A stretch of DNA of 64,000 nucleotides from Bombiscardovia asteroides_K (lineage in GTDB: Bacteria; Actinomycetota; Actinomycetes; Actinomycetales; Bifidobacteriaceae). A program made the translations under genes and the position numbers. Each line of letters starts with the position of its first letter. Within the stretch, counting starts at the first letter, position 1. The notes below the pieces were generated by a model. It made no database searches. It was given only the letters and a program-made list of their open reading frames with translations, and was not told where the DNA came from. The stretch spans positions 868,001 to 932,000 of the forward strand of contig NZ_CP181447.1 in the NCBI RefSeq assembly GCF_048001765.1, written 5' to 3'. Positions 34,100 to 43,852 of this stretch are shown piece by piece.

Positions 34100-35413
34100 A
34101 TGGGCCGTGTGGTCAGCTACAATGACGGACTGAATCGCTGCGAGTTCTGCGGCAAGGACGAGCACCAGGTGCGCCGCCTGGTCAAAGGGCCTTCCTGCGC
34201 CATCTGCGACGAATGCATACGTCTATGCGCCCAGATCATCCAGGAGGACATGGCCAAGGATGCCGCCGACCAGAGGGTGACCCTGCCTGCGCCCTCGAAG
34301 ATATTCGCCTATCTGAACCGGTATGTCATCGGCCAGGAGGCTGCCAAGCGCACCCTGTCGGTTGCTGTCTACAACCACTACAAGCGCGTCAATATGGACC
34401 TGGGCGACCGTGGCCGTGTTGCTGACACCGCGTTTGATCGAAAGGACGCGGCACCACGCGTCCAGGTGGACAAGTCCAACATCCTGCTCATGGGCCCCAC
34501 CGGCGTGGGCAAGACCTACCTGGCGCAAACCTTGGCCACCATCATGAACGTCCCCTTCGTCATTGTGGATGCCACCAGCCTGACCGAGGCGGGGTATGTG
34601 GGCGAGGACGTGGAATCCGTCCTGCAGGGACTGCTTCAGGCTGCAGACGGCAACATGGACCTGGCCCAGCGGGGGATTATCTACATCGACGAGATCGACA
34701 AGATCGCCAGGAAGTCTGGCGAGAACACTTCCATTACCCGGGACGTGTCCGGCGAGGGGGTCCAGCAGGCCCTGCTCAAGATCATCGAGGGCACCCAGGC
34801 CCGCGTGCCGGTACAGGGTTCGCGGCGGCATGGGGATGTCCGTACGGTCGTCATGGACACAGCCAACATCCTCTTCATCTGCGGCGGCGCCTTCGTCGGC
34901 CTTGAGGAGATCGTCCGCCGACGGCTGGGTCTGCGAGAGAGCGGATTCTCGGCTACCCAGGGGACTGACAGGGTGCCCGACGACCGGGTCATGAGTCAGG
35001 TCAGGGCTGAGGACCTGGAACAGTTTGGCTTGCTTCCCGAGTTTGTGGGGCGATTGCCGGTAATCTCCACACTTGAGCCGCTGGGCGCCGATGAGCTTCG
35101 GCGGGTGCTGACCGAACCGGACAATGCCCTGGTCGACCAGTACCGGCGCATGTTCCTGGATGACGGGGCCGATCTGGTCTTCACCGATGCCGCCTTGGAT
35201 CGGGTTGCCGCCATCGCCCTGGAGCGCAAGGTGGGCGCCCGAGGGTTGCGGGGGATTATTGAGCATACCCTTGAGGCAACCATGTTCGAACTGCCTGATA
35301 GGACGGATGTCTCCCGTGTTGTGGTGGATGCCGATGCTGTGGACGGGACGGGATCACCCCGCTATGAGACCGGGCAGGGCATGGCTGCAGCTGCTGGTCG
35401 TCGTTTGGCCTGA
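34100..35413 (+). CDS. clpX: ATP-dependent Clp protease ATP-binding subunit ClpX
   Basis: A 437-residue unfoldase that recognises tagged substrates and feeds ClpP. It has an N-terminal zinc-binding domain (Cys14, Cys17, Cys36, Cys39), Walker A GPTGVGKT (132-139), the pore loop GYVG (165-168), Walker B IIYIDEID and the arginine-finger region GLLPEFVGRLPV. GGGAAGGGAG precedes the ATG. It follows the clpP2 terminator and probably starts its own transcript, continuing to nadK 70 bp later. Confidence 0.96.
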   Translation: MGRVVSYNDGLNRCEFCGKDEHQVRRLVKGPSCAICDECIRLCAQIIQEDMAKDAADQRVTLPAPSKIFAYLNRYVIGQEAAKRTLSVAVYNHYKRVNMDLGDRGRVADTAFDRKDAAPRVQVDKSNILLMGPTGVGKTYLAQTLATIMNVPFVIVDATSLTEAGYVGEDVESVLQGLLQAADGNMDLAQRGIIYIDEIDKIARKSGENTSITRDVSGEGVQQALLKIIEGTQARVPVQGSRRHGDVRTVVMDTANILFICGGAFVGLEEIVRRRLGLRESGFSATQGTDRVPDDRVMSQVRAEDLEQFGLLPEFVGRLPVISTLEPLGADELRRVLTEPDNALVDQYRRMFLDDGADLVFTDAALDRVAAIALERKVGARGLRGIIEHTLEATMFELPDRTDVSRVVVDADAVDGTGSPRYETGQGMAAAAGRRLA

Positions 35414-35483
35414 CCCCGCCACGATGAGCTCTGCTGTTGGCCGGGCCCGATAGGATGTTCATTGTTGCCGGAAGGGAGGCCCC

Positions 35484-36422
35484 ATGGGTGCTCGTAGCGC
35501 TGTCGTGGTCACGCACAGCCGGGTCCGGGCAAGCGGCCACCTGGTGGATGAGGTCGAGGAGCAGCTGCGCCGGGACGGATTTCGCGTCTCGATTGTCGAC
35601 AATATTGCCGCCCCGGAATTCGGCAGCCCCAGCCAGAAGGTAGCCGACGACACCGAGATCGTCATCGTTCTGGGCGGCGACGGGACCATTCTGCGGGCTG
35701 CAGAGCTGGTCAAGGGCACCGAGGTACCCATCCTGGGGGTCAACCTGGGTCACGTGGGATTCCTGGCGGAGTTCGAGAGCTTCCAGATAGGGGAGGCCAT
35801 TCGCCGGGTGGCCGATCATGACTACTCCATCGACGAGCGCATGGTGGCCCATGTGGACCTGTGGATACCCGGAGCCGATCGACCACTGAGCGACTGGGCC
35901 CTTAATGACATGACCCTGGAACGATATGATCGGGGCAAGATGATCGAGGTATCGGTCAGAGTGGACGATGTGGAGATGAGCTCCTTCGGCTGCGACGGCA
36001 TGATTGTGGCTACCCCGACCGGATCGACAGCCTATGCCTTTTCGGTGGGCGGGCCCATCGTCTGGCCTGATGCGCAGTCGTTGCAGATGGTGCCCATAGC
36101 TGCCCACGCCCTTTTCGCCCGATCCCTGATCATCGGCCCAAAGTCGCAGTTCACCCTGGATATCCTGGGTGATTCCCAGTCGGCCGGCTGGATTTGTAAT
36201 GACGGGCGCCGCCAACGGCCTGTGCCCAAGCGGTCCCGCATTGTGGTGCGGCAGTCCCACGACATCCTGAGGCTTGCCAGGCTGTCCGGGGTGCCCTTTA
36301 CCAGACGGCTGGTTTCCAAGTTCGACCTGCCGGTGGTCGGCTGGAGGGAGCAGCATCGCCCCTCGGCGGCTGCGAATGGACAGGACCAGGGGGAGTCGCA
36401 GGAGTCGAACAAGGAGCACTGA
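35484..36422 (+). CDS. nadK: NAD kinase
   Basis: Phosphorylates NAD to NADP. The 312-residue protein has the GGDGT motif (64-68), LGVNLGHVGFLAEF, the LNDMTLER segment and the second signature TPTGSTAYAFSVGGPI. A hydrophilic tail of about 25 residues follows the catalytic fold. AGGGAGG is 6 nt before the ATG. The stop overlaps the recN start (TGATG), so the two are translationally coupled, an arrangement common in actinobacteria. Confidence 0.95.
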   Translation: MGARSAVVVTHSRVRASGHLVDEVEEQLRRDGFRVSIVDNIAAPEFGSPSQKVADDTEIVIVLGGDGTILRAAELVKGTEVPILGVNLGHVGFLAEFESFQIGEAIRRVADHDYSIDERMVAHVDLWIPGADRPLSDWALNDMTLERYDRGKMIEVSVRVDDVEMSSFGCDGMIVATPTGSTAYAFSVGGPIVWPDAQSLQMVPIAAHALFARSLIIGPKSQFTLDILGDSQSAGWICNDGRRQRPVPKRSRIVVRQSHDILRLARLSGVPFTRRLVSKFDLPVVGWREQHRPSAAANGQDQGESQESNKEH

Positions 36423-38194
36423 TGCTGGAAGAGCTGGAAGCACGAGACCTGGGTCCCATCCATCATGCCCTGTTACGGCCTGCCGCTGGCATGACGGCCA
36501 TCACCGGGGAGACCGGGGCTGGCAAGTCCATGCTGCTCAACGCCATCAGACTGATCTCGGGGTCCACTGCCCGACCGCAACTGGTGTCGCCTGGGGCAAG
36601 CGAGTCCTGGGTGCAGGGGATTTTCGATGCCGGAGCAGCAGGAGTCGAGAATCCAGTGACCGCTGCCATAACCGAGGCTGGCCTGCCCTTGGAGGATGAG
36701 GGGCAGATCTTCCTGGCCCGAACCATGCCGGTCAAGGGTCGTTCCCGTGCCGCTCTGAACGGCAGGACGGCACCTCGTGGTCTGCTGGAGGAGGTGGCTG
36801 GGATGCTGGTCACTGTTCATGGCCAGGCGGATCAGATGCGTATGGCCAGTCCGGCCCGGCAGCGCGAATTTTTGGATGCCTATGCCGGTGACGGCCCGCA
36901 GCTGGAGGCTTTTTCCAAGGCCTTCAGGCAGTACCGACAGGCCCAGGACCATCTGGAGGAGCTGCGCAACCAACAGTCCGGCGCTATGGCCCAGGCTGAT
37001 TATCTTCGTGAATCCATCGCCCGGATCGATCGCGTTGACCCCCATCCCGGTGAAGATCGTGAACTCAAAACCCAGCGGAATCGGATCGAGCATGCCGCCC
37101 AGATCAGTCAGGGAGTCATGTCCGCGCTGTCTGCCTTGGACTCCGGCCAGATCGACCCGGATGCGGACACACCTTCGGCTACGGCCCTGGTGGAACGAGC
37201 TATTGCCGCCCTGGAGGGCATCGGTGTGGAGGGGATCTTTCAGGAGTCGGCCCAGCGGTTGCGGTCGCTGAATGCTGATCTGTCTGACTTGGTCTTCACC
37301 CTGAGCAGCCAGTTGGATGACGAAGGCCAGGAGGGAGATCTGGACAAGATCAACGCCCGCATCCACGATCTGGATGAACTGACCCGACGCTGGGGACCGG
37401 ACATCGACGATGTTCTGGCCTGGCGCAAGAAGGCTGCATTTGAACTTGAGGACATGGATGCCTCACCCGAGAAACTGGAGGAGCTCCAAGGTCAGGTTGA
37501 GCAGCTTCGCGGAAGCGCCTTGAAGGCGGCACGGAATCTGTCTGCGTCACGGGCCAAGGCTGCACGAAGGCTGAGTGATCTTGTCGATGGCGAATTGCAC
37601 TCCCTGGCCATGGCGGGTGCCGGGCTTGAGATTCGCGTCAGGCCGCGTCAGGACCAGGACATGGACGGGCATGGTCTGGACCAGATCGACTTCCTCTTCA
37701 GACCGTATCCAGGTTCGGATCTTCTGCCCATGGGCAAGAGCGCCTCGGGCGGCGAACTCAGCCGGCTCATGCTGGCTCTGGAGCTGGTGGCCGCGGAAGC
37801 CCGGACATCATCGGGGTCTGACGGAGCTGATGCTGGGCATACTGGACTAGATTCCCAGGTTGGCGACCCGACGATGACCTTCATCTTTGACGAGGTGGAT
37901 GCTGGTGTAGGCGGACGGGCTGCTGTAGAGCTTGGTCGTCGTCTGGCCCGGCTGGCCGTCACCGCCCAGGTGATTGTGGTCACCCACCTGCCGCAGGTGG
38001 CTTCCTGGGCCAATCGGCAGTTCGTCGTGGCCAAAGGGCGCGAAGGCGGCGATGTCGTAGAGACTCTGGTCCGCCAGGTAGAAGGCGAGGACAGGGAGCG
38101 GGAGATCGCACGGATGCTGGCCGGCAGCGAGTCTGCAACCTCCCTGAAGCACGCCCGAGAGCTTCTGGCTTCAAGCAGACTCCAGACCAGCTAA
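36422..38194 (+). CDS. recN: DNA repair protein RecN
   Basis: A 590-residue SMC-like ATPase acting in double-strand break repair. N-terminal Walker A GETGAGKS (29-36) and C-terminal signature SGGELS (442-447) and Walker B FDEVDAG (Asp490, Glu491) frame a long coiled-coil middle (about 155-385). It starts inside the nadK stop codon. No LexA-type box was recognised upstream, because it has no promoter region of its own. Confidence 0.95.
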   Translation: MLEELEARDLGPIHHALLRPAAGMTAITGETGAGKSMLLNAIRLISGSTARPQLVSPGASESWVQGIFDAGAAGVENPVTAAITEAGLPLEDEGQIFLARTMPVKGRSRAALNGRTAPRGLLEEVAGMLVTVHGQADQMRMASPARQREFLDAYAGDGPQLEAFSKAFRQYRQAQDHLEELRNQQSGAMAQADYLRESIARIDRVDPHPGEDRELKTQRNRIEHAAQISQGVMSALSALDSGQIDPDADTPSATALVERAIAALEGIGVEGIFQESAQRLRSLNADLSDLVFTLSSQLDDEGQEGDLDKINARIHDLDELTRRWGPDIDDVLAWRKKAAFELEDMDASPEKLEELQGQVEQLRGSALKAARNLSASRAKAARRLSDLVDGELHSLAMAGAGLEIRVRPRQDQDMDGHGLDQIDFLFRPYPGSDLLPMGKSASGGELSRLMLALELVAAEARTSSGSDGADAGHTGLDSQVGDPTMTFIFDEVDAGVGGRAAVELGRRLARLAVTAQVIVVTHLPQVASWANRQFVVAKGREGGDVVETLVRQVEGEDREREIARMLAGSESATSLKHARELLASSRLQTS

Positions 38195-38525
38195 GTCTGG
38201 TTGTCGTCTGCTCTTTGCTGTACCTAAGTCCGACAATTCAGCGAATTTGACAAGCTTTTGTGGCCGTGCAATGCATGCTCGACATCCGTCATTCCGTTGC
38301 TTTTCATTCTGAGACTTTGACTGCAGGCAATCGGCTGTCAATGAGCCTGTGGCAATGGACGTGCCGGATTTTCGTTGATGACACCGTACCCGCCCTGGAT
38401 ATGAGCAATGCGGCGATGATCTGTTTCAAATGGATTTTCTCCGAAGTCGTAATCGGCCGGGATTTCAGCACTGCAGCACCGTTTCTGTCGATTCTTGAAT
38501 CGCGCAGACAGAAGATCAATGGCGG
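38195..38525. other. AT-richer gene-free interval before the YtrA-type operon
   Basis: About 330 bp with lower GC than the flanking genes. The frame of the regulator stays open from 38260 onwards, but no start there has a ribosome-binding site and the translated stretch (Cys/Phe/Trp-rich) looks random. I see no gene, tRNA or repeat in it. Confidence 0.5.
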
Positions 38526-38560
38526 ATTGTCTTCATGGCGAAACTGTTATAGTGTATACA
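38526..38560 (+). promoter_or_regulatory. promoter and palindrome upstream of the GntR/YtrA regulator
   Basis: ATTGTC/TTGTCT at about 38526-38532 and TATAGT at 38548-38553 form a promoter with a 15-16 bp spacer. The palindrome TGTATACA (38553-38560) overlaps the -10 edge, a natural place for autorepression by the YtrA-type protein encoded about 56 bp downstream. Confidence 0.5.
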
Positions 38561-38616
38561 TGAACACCGGTACAGCTCAGCCAGGGTCGTGCCGACAATC
38601 AATGAAAGGGGCTTGG

Positions 38617-39024
38617 ATGAAGCTGATCATCTCATCCCTGTCCGGACAGCCGATTTACCGGCAGATCGAGGACCAGATACGTTCGGCCATCCTGACCGGA
38701 GACCTGAAAGCGGGGGAGGGACTGCCTTCTCTGCGACATCTCTCGCAGGAGCTCAGGGTGTCCGTGCTGACCGTGACCCGCGCTTATACCGAACTCGCCC
38801 AAGAGGGCTTGGTGGAGAACATCCAAGGCAAGGGGACCTTCGTGGCCGACAGCGGCGACAAGGTCATGCGGCAGCATTTGGAGGACCGCGTGCAGTCCCT
38901 GCTGGGGGAGGCGGTCGATACGGCTCGTCGGGCCGGCATGGAGCCGGACCGGATTCGCGGCCTGCTCGACGGCCTGCTCGGCAACAGGGGTTCTGCACCC
39001 GTGTCCGAAGAAGGAAAGGAATAG
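38617..39024 (+). CDS. GntR-family (YtrA subfamily) regulator
   Basis: A 135-residue regulator: an N-terminal winged helix (PIYRQIEDQIRSAILTGDL, LPSLRHLSQELRVSVLTVTR) and a short helical C-terminus, too small for a ligand domain, as in YtrA proteins. This group usually represses the ABC exporter genes that follow, often in response to cell-wall-active agents. AAAGGGG is 5 nt before the ATG. It is 4 bp from the ABC ATPase gene. Confidence 0.9.
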   Translation: MKLIISSLSGQPIYRQIEDQIRSAILTGDLKAGEGLPSLRHLSQELRVSVLTVTRAYTELAQEGLVENIQGKGTFVADSGDKVMRQHLEDRVQSLLGEAVDTARRAGMEPDRIRGLLDGLLGNRGSAPVSEEGKE

Positions 39025-39028
39025 GAGT

Positions 39029-40003
39029 ATGCGTGCATCACCGCCGATGACAACTTCCGGTGAAGAGGTCGACTATGCCCTGCGCGTCAGTGACCTGGGG
39101 AAAAGCTACGTCAAGGCTGACGGCACGGGTTTCCGTTTGCAGCAGGTCACCATGGACCTGCCCATGGGCTACATCATGGGATTGATAGGCCCCAACGGTG
39201 CAGGCAAATCCACCCTGATCCGGCTCTTGCTGAACATGACCCGCCGAGACAGCGGAGAAATCAGCATTCTGGGCCGTGATCCCTTGAGCCAGGAGGAGGA
39301 GGTCAAAGCGGATCTGGGTGTGGTCTTCGATTCCATCTATTTCCTTGAGGCATGGAAGGTCAAGGCCATCGAGCCAGTGATGGCACCCATGTATCCCTCT
39401 TGGAACAGTGAACGCTATCAGGACTATCTGCGTCGGTTCGGGCTGCAGGAAAACCGCAAAATCGGCAAGCTCTCCCGTGGCATGCAGATGAAACTGATGC
39501 TGGCTGTCGCCCTCAGCCACGACGCAAGGCTCCTGATTCTGGATGAGCCCACCAGTGGTCTGGATGTCCTGGCCAGGGACGAGCTCATGGATATTCTGCT
39601 GAACTACATCGGCGACGGTCGTCATTCCGTGTTGTTCTCCACGCACATCACTGCGGATCTTGAACGGGTGGCTGATTTCGTTACCTACATCAATCGAGGG
39701 TCTGTCTTCTACACCGGCCCCAAGGACGAGTTGATGGAGGCTTTCCAGATAGTGAGAGGAGGGCCGGACGATCTGGCCAGAGCGCAAATGCCGCATCTGA
39801 TGGGCTTGCAGCGTTCCGCCACCGGTTTCGAGGCTTTGGTCCCCACTGAACACTTGAAGGATTTTCTGGCATCGGCTTCTCCTGCCGCCGTGGAGCCTTC
39901 GGATGGTCGTTACCTGGTGGAGCGGGCCGACTTCGACAACATCATCAGACTGACCGCGGGCTCACCTGCCGCGACTGACAGGTGTAAGGAGATGGAGTCA
40001 TGA
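39029..40003 (+). CDS. ABC transporter ATP-binding protein (YtrB-like)
   Basis: A 324-residue ATPase of the drug/peptide exporter type. Walker A GPNGAGKST (54-62), a degenerate signature LSRGMQMK (148-155) and Walker B LLILDEP (168-174) are seen. The last 100 residues form an extra C-terminal domain. AGGAGT lies just before the ATG. It overlaps the permease start by 4 bp. Probably exports or senses an antimicrobial together with the following membrane protein. Confidence 0.9.
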   Translation: MRASPPMTTSGEEVDYALRVSDLGKSYVKADGTGFRLQQVTMDLPMGYIMGLIGPNGAGKSTLIRLLLNMTRRDSGEISILGRDPLSQEEEVKADLGVVFDSIYFLEAWKVKAIEPVMAPMYPSWNSERYQDYLRRFGLQENRKIGKLSRGMQMKLMLAVALSHDARLLILDEPTSGLDVLARDELMDILLNYIGDGRHSVLFSTHITADLERVADFVTYINRGSVFYTGPKDELMEAFQIVRGGPDDLARAQMPHLMGLQRSATGFEALVPTEHLKDFLASASPAAVEPSDGRYLVERADFDNIIRLTAGSPAATDRCKEMES

Positions 40004-40716
40004 AGGCGATAGCCAAGCAAATCAGGTTGGACATGCAACGTTTCTCAGGAACAGGGAGACCTTGGGTTGGTGTGCTGATTTACATGTCTGTGCCCTGCAT
40101 CGGAATCCTGCTGAACCTAGTCATGGTCCTGACAGGCAATGATGGGGAAGATGCAAGGACTGCCTTGACGGGAGCAGTGGCCGGCATGGGAATCGGACTG
40201 ATTGTAGGCCAAGTATTCGGCTTGTTCGCCGATTTCAACAATACGGCAATTCGGTTGAACGGTCTGCTGCCCGTAACACGTGATCACCAGGTATTCGGAC
40301 GCTATGCTGCTGTAATTCTGCTGGTCCTGGTTCAGTCTTGCGGCTATGCAATATTCTTCTTCTACGCTACTGATTCATTTTTGCATGGTCGGGACCATTG
40401 GCGTGACACTGTCTTGTTTGCTCTGGGGTTGTTCCTGTTGGAATCTTTGCTCTTTGCAGTAGCTACGCCCTTGTTTTATTGGCTGGAACCAGTTAAGGCA
40501 ATGATAGTCTTCCTGGCGCTTCTTGGTTTGGTACCAATTATGGCCCTTATCGGCAGTTTGTTGCCCTTTGACTGGGGGACCTTCTGGAATTCAATCTTGC
40601 GATTTTTGACATCCGATCTGTGGCGGCCAGTGCTCCTCGGTTTGGCCTTGATTCTGGCGGTTGATATGGTTTCGATAGTCTTATCTCGCAAGGTCTATGT
40701 CAGGAAGGAGATCTGA
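40000..40716 (+). CDS. ABC-2 type permease component
   Basis: A 238-residue protein with about six membrane segments and charged ends (MKAIAKQIRLDMQRF, KVYVRKEI), fitting the membrane half of the YtrA-linked exporter. Codon use is visibly AT-richer than in most of the window (many TTG, ATT and GTA codons), which may mean relaxed selection or recent acquisition. ATGA overlap with the ATPase gene indicates coupling. Substrate is unknown. Confidence 0.85.
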   Translation: MKAIAKQIRLDMQRFSGTGRPWVGVLIYMSVPCIGILLNLVMVLTGNDGEDARTALTGAVAGMGIGLIVGQVFGLFADFNNTAIRLNGLLPVTRDHQVFGRYAAVILLVLVQSCGYAIFFFYATDSFLHGRDHWRDTVLFALGLFLLESLLFAVATPLFYWLEPVKAMIVFLALLGLVPIMALIGSLLPFDWGTFWNSILRFLTSDLWRPVLLGLALILAVDMVSIVLSRKVYVRKEI

Positions 40717-40733
40717 GTCGATTCGCTCAGGCT

Positions 40734-42215
40734 TCAGGACTGCATGACCGCGTGGCGGACGTAGTCGGACATGTCCCCTGGATCGATGCAGTCCTGGAAG
40801 CGCACAGGTGCGTTTTCCAGGGCGCGCAGAGCCTTGGGGGGCCTGGTGTTGGTGGCCTCGGCCAGGATGTCCATACAGCCGAAATCGCTGTCCGGGGTCT
40901 CCAGGCCCAGGGATTGGCAGACCACCCGGGGGAACTTGTAAGGACTGGCCGTGGAAAGCAGCACACGGGGCACAGCGGAATCCCTGTCGGTCTGCCCGGT
41001 CATGACCTGGTAACCGCAGGCCGTATGCGGATCGATCAGGTATCTCCGGTCCTCCCAGCAGTTGCCGATGGCCGATGCCACCTGGTCCTCATCAGCCCAG
41101 CCGCAGGAGAAGAGTCCGCGGATTCTGGTCATAACGGCTTCGGGCACCTGGTATCGTCCCGTGGACTCCAAATCGCTCATAAGCGAGGCAATCAGTTTGG
41201 TGTCGCCGTCGGCCATGTAGTAGAGCATCCGCTCCAGGTTGGAGGAGATCAGGATGTCCATGCTGGGGGAAGTGGTGGTGTAGAAGGGACGGTTGCGGTC
41301 ATAGATGCCTGTGGTCAGGAAGTCGTTGAGGACCCGGTTACGGTCCGAGGCCACGGTCAGGCGGGCCACTGGAAGCCCCATCATCTTAGCGTAGTATCCG
41401 GCCAGCACATCGCCGAAGTTGCCGGTGGGCACGCAGAACTCGACCGGATCCCCAGGTCTGATTACTCCCCGTTCCATCAGGAACCCATAGGCCCGGAAGT
41501 AGTAGACGACCTGCGGGGCCAGGCGGCCGACATTGATGGAGTTGGCCGATGAGAGCACGGTCGAGGCCTTCTCGCTCAGTTTGCGAGCCAGGTCAGTGTC
41601 GGCGAAGATGGATTTGACAGCGGACTGGGCATCGTCGAAATTGCCCCGAACCGCACAGACCTGGAGATTGCCGCCCTCCTGGGTGACCATCTGCAGGCGC
41701 TGGATCTGGCTGACCTTGCCCTGCGGGTAGAAGACGGTGATGCCCGTGCCCGGCGCGTCTGCGAATCCGGCCAGCGCAGCCTTGCCCGTGTCCCCGGAGG
41801 TGGCTGTGAGCACCATGATCCGTTCGCCATCGTCACCGGCCAGGGCCATCAGTCTCGGCAGAAGCTGCAGGGCCACGTCCTTGAAGGCCGAGGTGGGCCC
41901 GCGGAAGAGCTCCAGTACGAAGTCGTTGCCGCCCAGGTCCACCAGAGGGGTGATTGCCGGATCGGACCACTGTTCTCCGTATGCTGCATCCAGGCAGGAG
42001 TCCAGTTGAGCGGAGGAGTAATCACTCAGCAGTTCCGAAAGAACCAGCTTGGCTGTGCCCCTGTAGTCCAGACCGGCGACCGAGGCGGGGTCAATGGCTA
42101 GAGCATCCAGCTCATCGCTGACGTAGAGTCCGCCGTCAGGAGCCAGGCCTCGTCTGATGGCCTGCTTGGACTGCAGCTGCCCCTTGCCGCCTCGGGTGCT
42201 GTGGTATGTGCTCAT
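40734..42215 (-). CDS. thrC: threonine synthase
   Basis: PLP enzyme converting O-phosphohomoserine to threonine. The 493-residue sequence begins with the typical MSTYHSTRGGKGQLQSKQAIRRGL; the PLP lysine is Lys112 in SAFKDVALQ, with LTATSGDTGKAAL and CVPTGNFGDVLAGYYAK as phosphate-binding segments. It is of the longer (yeast/E. coli-like) class. ATG at 42215 is preceded by GGAGGGG. It is convergent with the ABC permease (17-bp gap) and divergent from glyA. No hom or thrB is nearby in the window. Confidence 0.95.
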   Translation of the reverse strand: MSTYHSTRGGKGQLQSKQAIRRGLAPDGGLYVSDELDALAIDPASVAGLDYRGTAKLVLSELLSDYSSAQLDSCLDAAYGEQWSDPAITPLVDLGGNDFVLELFRGPTSAFKDVALQLLPRLMALAGDDGERIMVLTATSGDTGKAALAGFADAPGTGITVFYPQGKVSQIQRLQMVTQEGGNLQVCAVRGNFDDAQSAVKSIFADTDLARKLSEKASTVLSSANSINVGRLAPQVVYYFRAYGFLMERGVIRPGDPVEFCVPTGNFGDVLAGYYAKMMGLPVARLTVASDRNRVLNDFLTTGIYDRNRPFYTTTSPSMDILISSNLERMLYYMADGDTKLIASLMSDLESTGRYQVPEAVMTRIRGLFSCGWADEDQVASAIGNCWEDRRYLIDPHTACGYQVMTGQTDRDSAVPRVLLSTASPYKFPRVVCQSLGLETPDSDFGCMDILAEATNTRPPKALRALENAPVRFQDCIDPGDMSDYVRHAVMQS

Positions 42216-42418
42216 GGTTGCCTGCCCCTCCGCCATGTCGCCGAACTGATCATTACCAGGGCATTCTACCCCGTGCTTGGGTCCGAACCATGGTCCTGCT
42301 CGGTTGGCGGAGCAAACCATCTATGGACGCGAGGGCCTGCCAGGGGTCGGCATGGCGTACAGTATTGCCCACCAGCCCCTGTATCCGAGGCTGTACGTTA
42401 AAGACAAAGGAGCGACCC

Positions 42419-43726
42419 ATGGTCGAAGAGAACCCGGTACAGCAATCCTACGATGTCCTGAACTCTTCGATCTCGCAGGTGGATCCGGAGATCGCTGCAC
42501 TGCTGGATGGAGAGTTGGAGCGTCAGCGCGGCGGTCTGGAGATGATCGCCTCTGAGAACTTCGTGCCCAAGGCCGTCTTGCAGGCCCAGGGATCCGTGCT
42601 GACCAACAAGTATGCCGAGGGCTATCCTGGCAGACGCTACTACGGCGGATGCGAGTGGGTGGACCAGGTCGAGAACCTGGCCCGGGACCGCGCCAAGGCC
42701 CTCTTCGGCGCCGAGTACGCCAACGTCCAGCCTCATTCGGGCGCCCAGGCCAACGCCGCCGTTTACCAGGCCCTGATCAAGCCCGGCGACACCGTGCTGG
42801 GACTGGCCCTGGACCATGGCGGCCACCTGACTCACGGAATGAAGATCAACTTCTCCGGACGCTTTTATCATGCCGAATCCTACGGGGTCGATCCGGACAC
42901 CTTCCGCATCGAGCCCGAGATTATCCGTCAACGGGCCCTGGAGACCCATCCGGCCCTGATCATCGGCGGGTGGAGCGCCTATCCGCGCATTGAGGACTTT
43001 GCAGCCATGAAGGAGATCGCCGACGAGGTGGGGGCCAAGTTCTGGGTGGATATGGCCCACTTCGCGGGTATGGTGGCAGCCGGTCTGCATCCCAGCCCGG
43101 TGCCCTATGCCGATGTGGTCTCCTCCACGGCCCACAAGACTCTGGGCGGACCCAGGTCCGGATTCATCCTGGCCCGTCAGGAGTATGCCAAGAAGCTCAA
43201 CTCCTCGGTCTTCCCCGGCAACCAGGGCGGGCCGCTCATGCATGTGATCGCCGCCAAGGCCGTGGCCTTCAAGCTGGCCGGCACGCCTGAATTCAAGGAA
43301 CGCATGGAGCGCACCTTGGAGGGCGCAAAGATTCTGGCCGAGCGTCTGATGGCCAAGGATGTGGCCGACAACGGCATCACCGTGCTCACTGGAGGGACGG
43401 ACGTCCACCTGGTCATGGTGGATCTGCGCAACAGCGAGATGGACGGTCGCCAGGGGGAGGACCTGCTGGCCAAGATCGGCATCACTGTCAACCGCAATAC
43501 GGTGCCCTTCGATCCGCGCCCGGCCTCTGTGGCCTCCGGTCTGCGCATCGGGACCTCCGCCCTGGCTACTCGCGGATTCGGCCCGGCCCAGTACGAGGAG
43601 GTTGCCGACGTGATCGGCACTGCGCTGGCCCTGGGCCCCCAGGCGGATCTGGATGCCCTCAAGGCCCGGGTGGACCGGCTGGTTGAGGCCTTCCCGCTCT
43701 ATCCTGACCTGGACCAGACCCACTGA
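42419..43726 (+). CDS. glyA: serine hydroxymethyltransferase
   Basis: Interconverts serine and glycine with tetrahydrofolate. The 435-residue PLP enzyme shows LEMIASENFVP, NKYAEGYPGRRYYGG, the PLP lysine Lys240 in SSTAHKTLGGPRSG and FPGNQGGPLMH. AAAGGAG ends 6 nt before the ATG; the upstream in-frame extension into the thrC promoter region is unsupported. I looked for a glycine riboswitch in the 203-bp divergent spacer and did not recognise one. Confidence 0.96.
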   Translation: MVEENPVQQSYDVLNSSISQVDPEIAALLDGELERQRGGLEMIASENFVPKAVLQAQGSVLTNKYAEGYPGRRYYGGCEWVDQVENLARDRAKALFGAEYANVQPHSGAQANAAVYQALIKPGDTVLGLALDHGGHLTHGMKINFSGRFYHAESYGVDPDTFRIEPEIIRQRALETHPALIIGGWSAYPRIEDFAAMKEIADEVGAKFWVDMAHFAGMVAAGLHPSPVPYADVVSSTAHKTLGGPRSGFILARQEYAKKLNSSVFPGNQGGPLMHVIAAKAVAFKLAGTPEFKERMERTLEGAKILAERLMAKDVADNGITVLTGGTDVHLVMVDLRNSEMDGRQGEDLLAKIGITVNRNTVPFDPRPASVASGLRIGTSALATRGFGPAQYEEVADVIGTALALGPQADLDALKARVDRLVEAFPLYPDLDQTH

Positions 43727-43735
43727 TTGGCCTTT

Positions 43736-43769
43736 GGAGGAGGGAGAGCAGCAATGCCCTCCCTCCTCC
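43736..43769 (+). terminator. hairpin after glyA
   Basis: GGAGGAGGGAG (43736-43746) pairs perfectly with CTCCCTCCTCC (43759-43769) around a 12-nt loop, 9 bp after the glyA stop. There is no T-run, but position and stability suggest a terminator. Confidence 0.65.
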
Positions 43770-43852
43770 TGTCGTCATTGCCCCTGCTGAGGGTTACAAT
43801 CGGTACAGAAATGGGTCTGGCGGACCCGTGAGGGCGAAAGGATCTGACGAAC

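Noticed and set aside
38260..38616. In-frame upstream extension of the YtrA-type regulator by 119 codons
   Set aside because: No start with a ribosome-binding site, a promoter lies inside it, and the predicted residues look random. The 135-residue form fits the YtrA family length.
42216..42418. Glycine riboswitch upstream of glyA
   Set aside because: I could not find the conserved paired domains; the spacer looks like a plain divergent promoter region.
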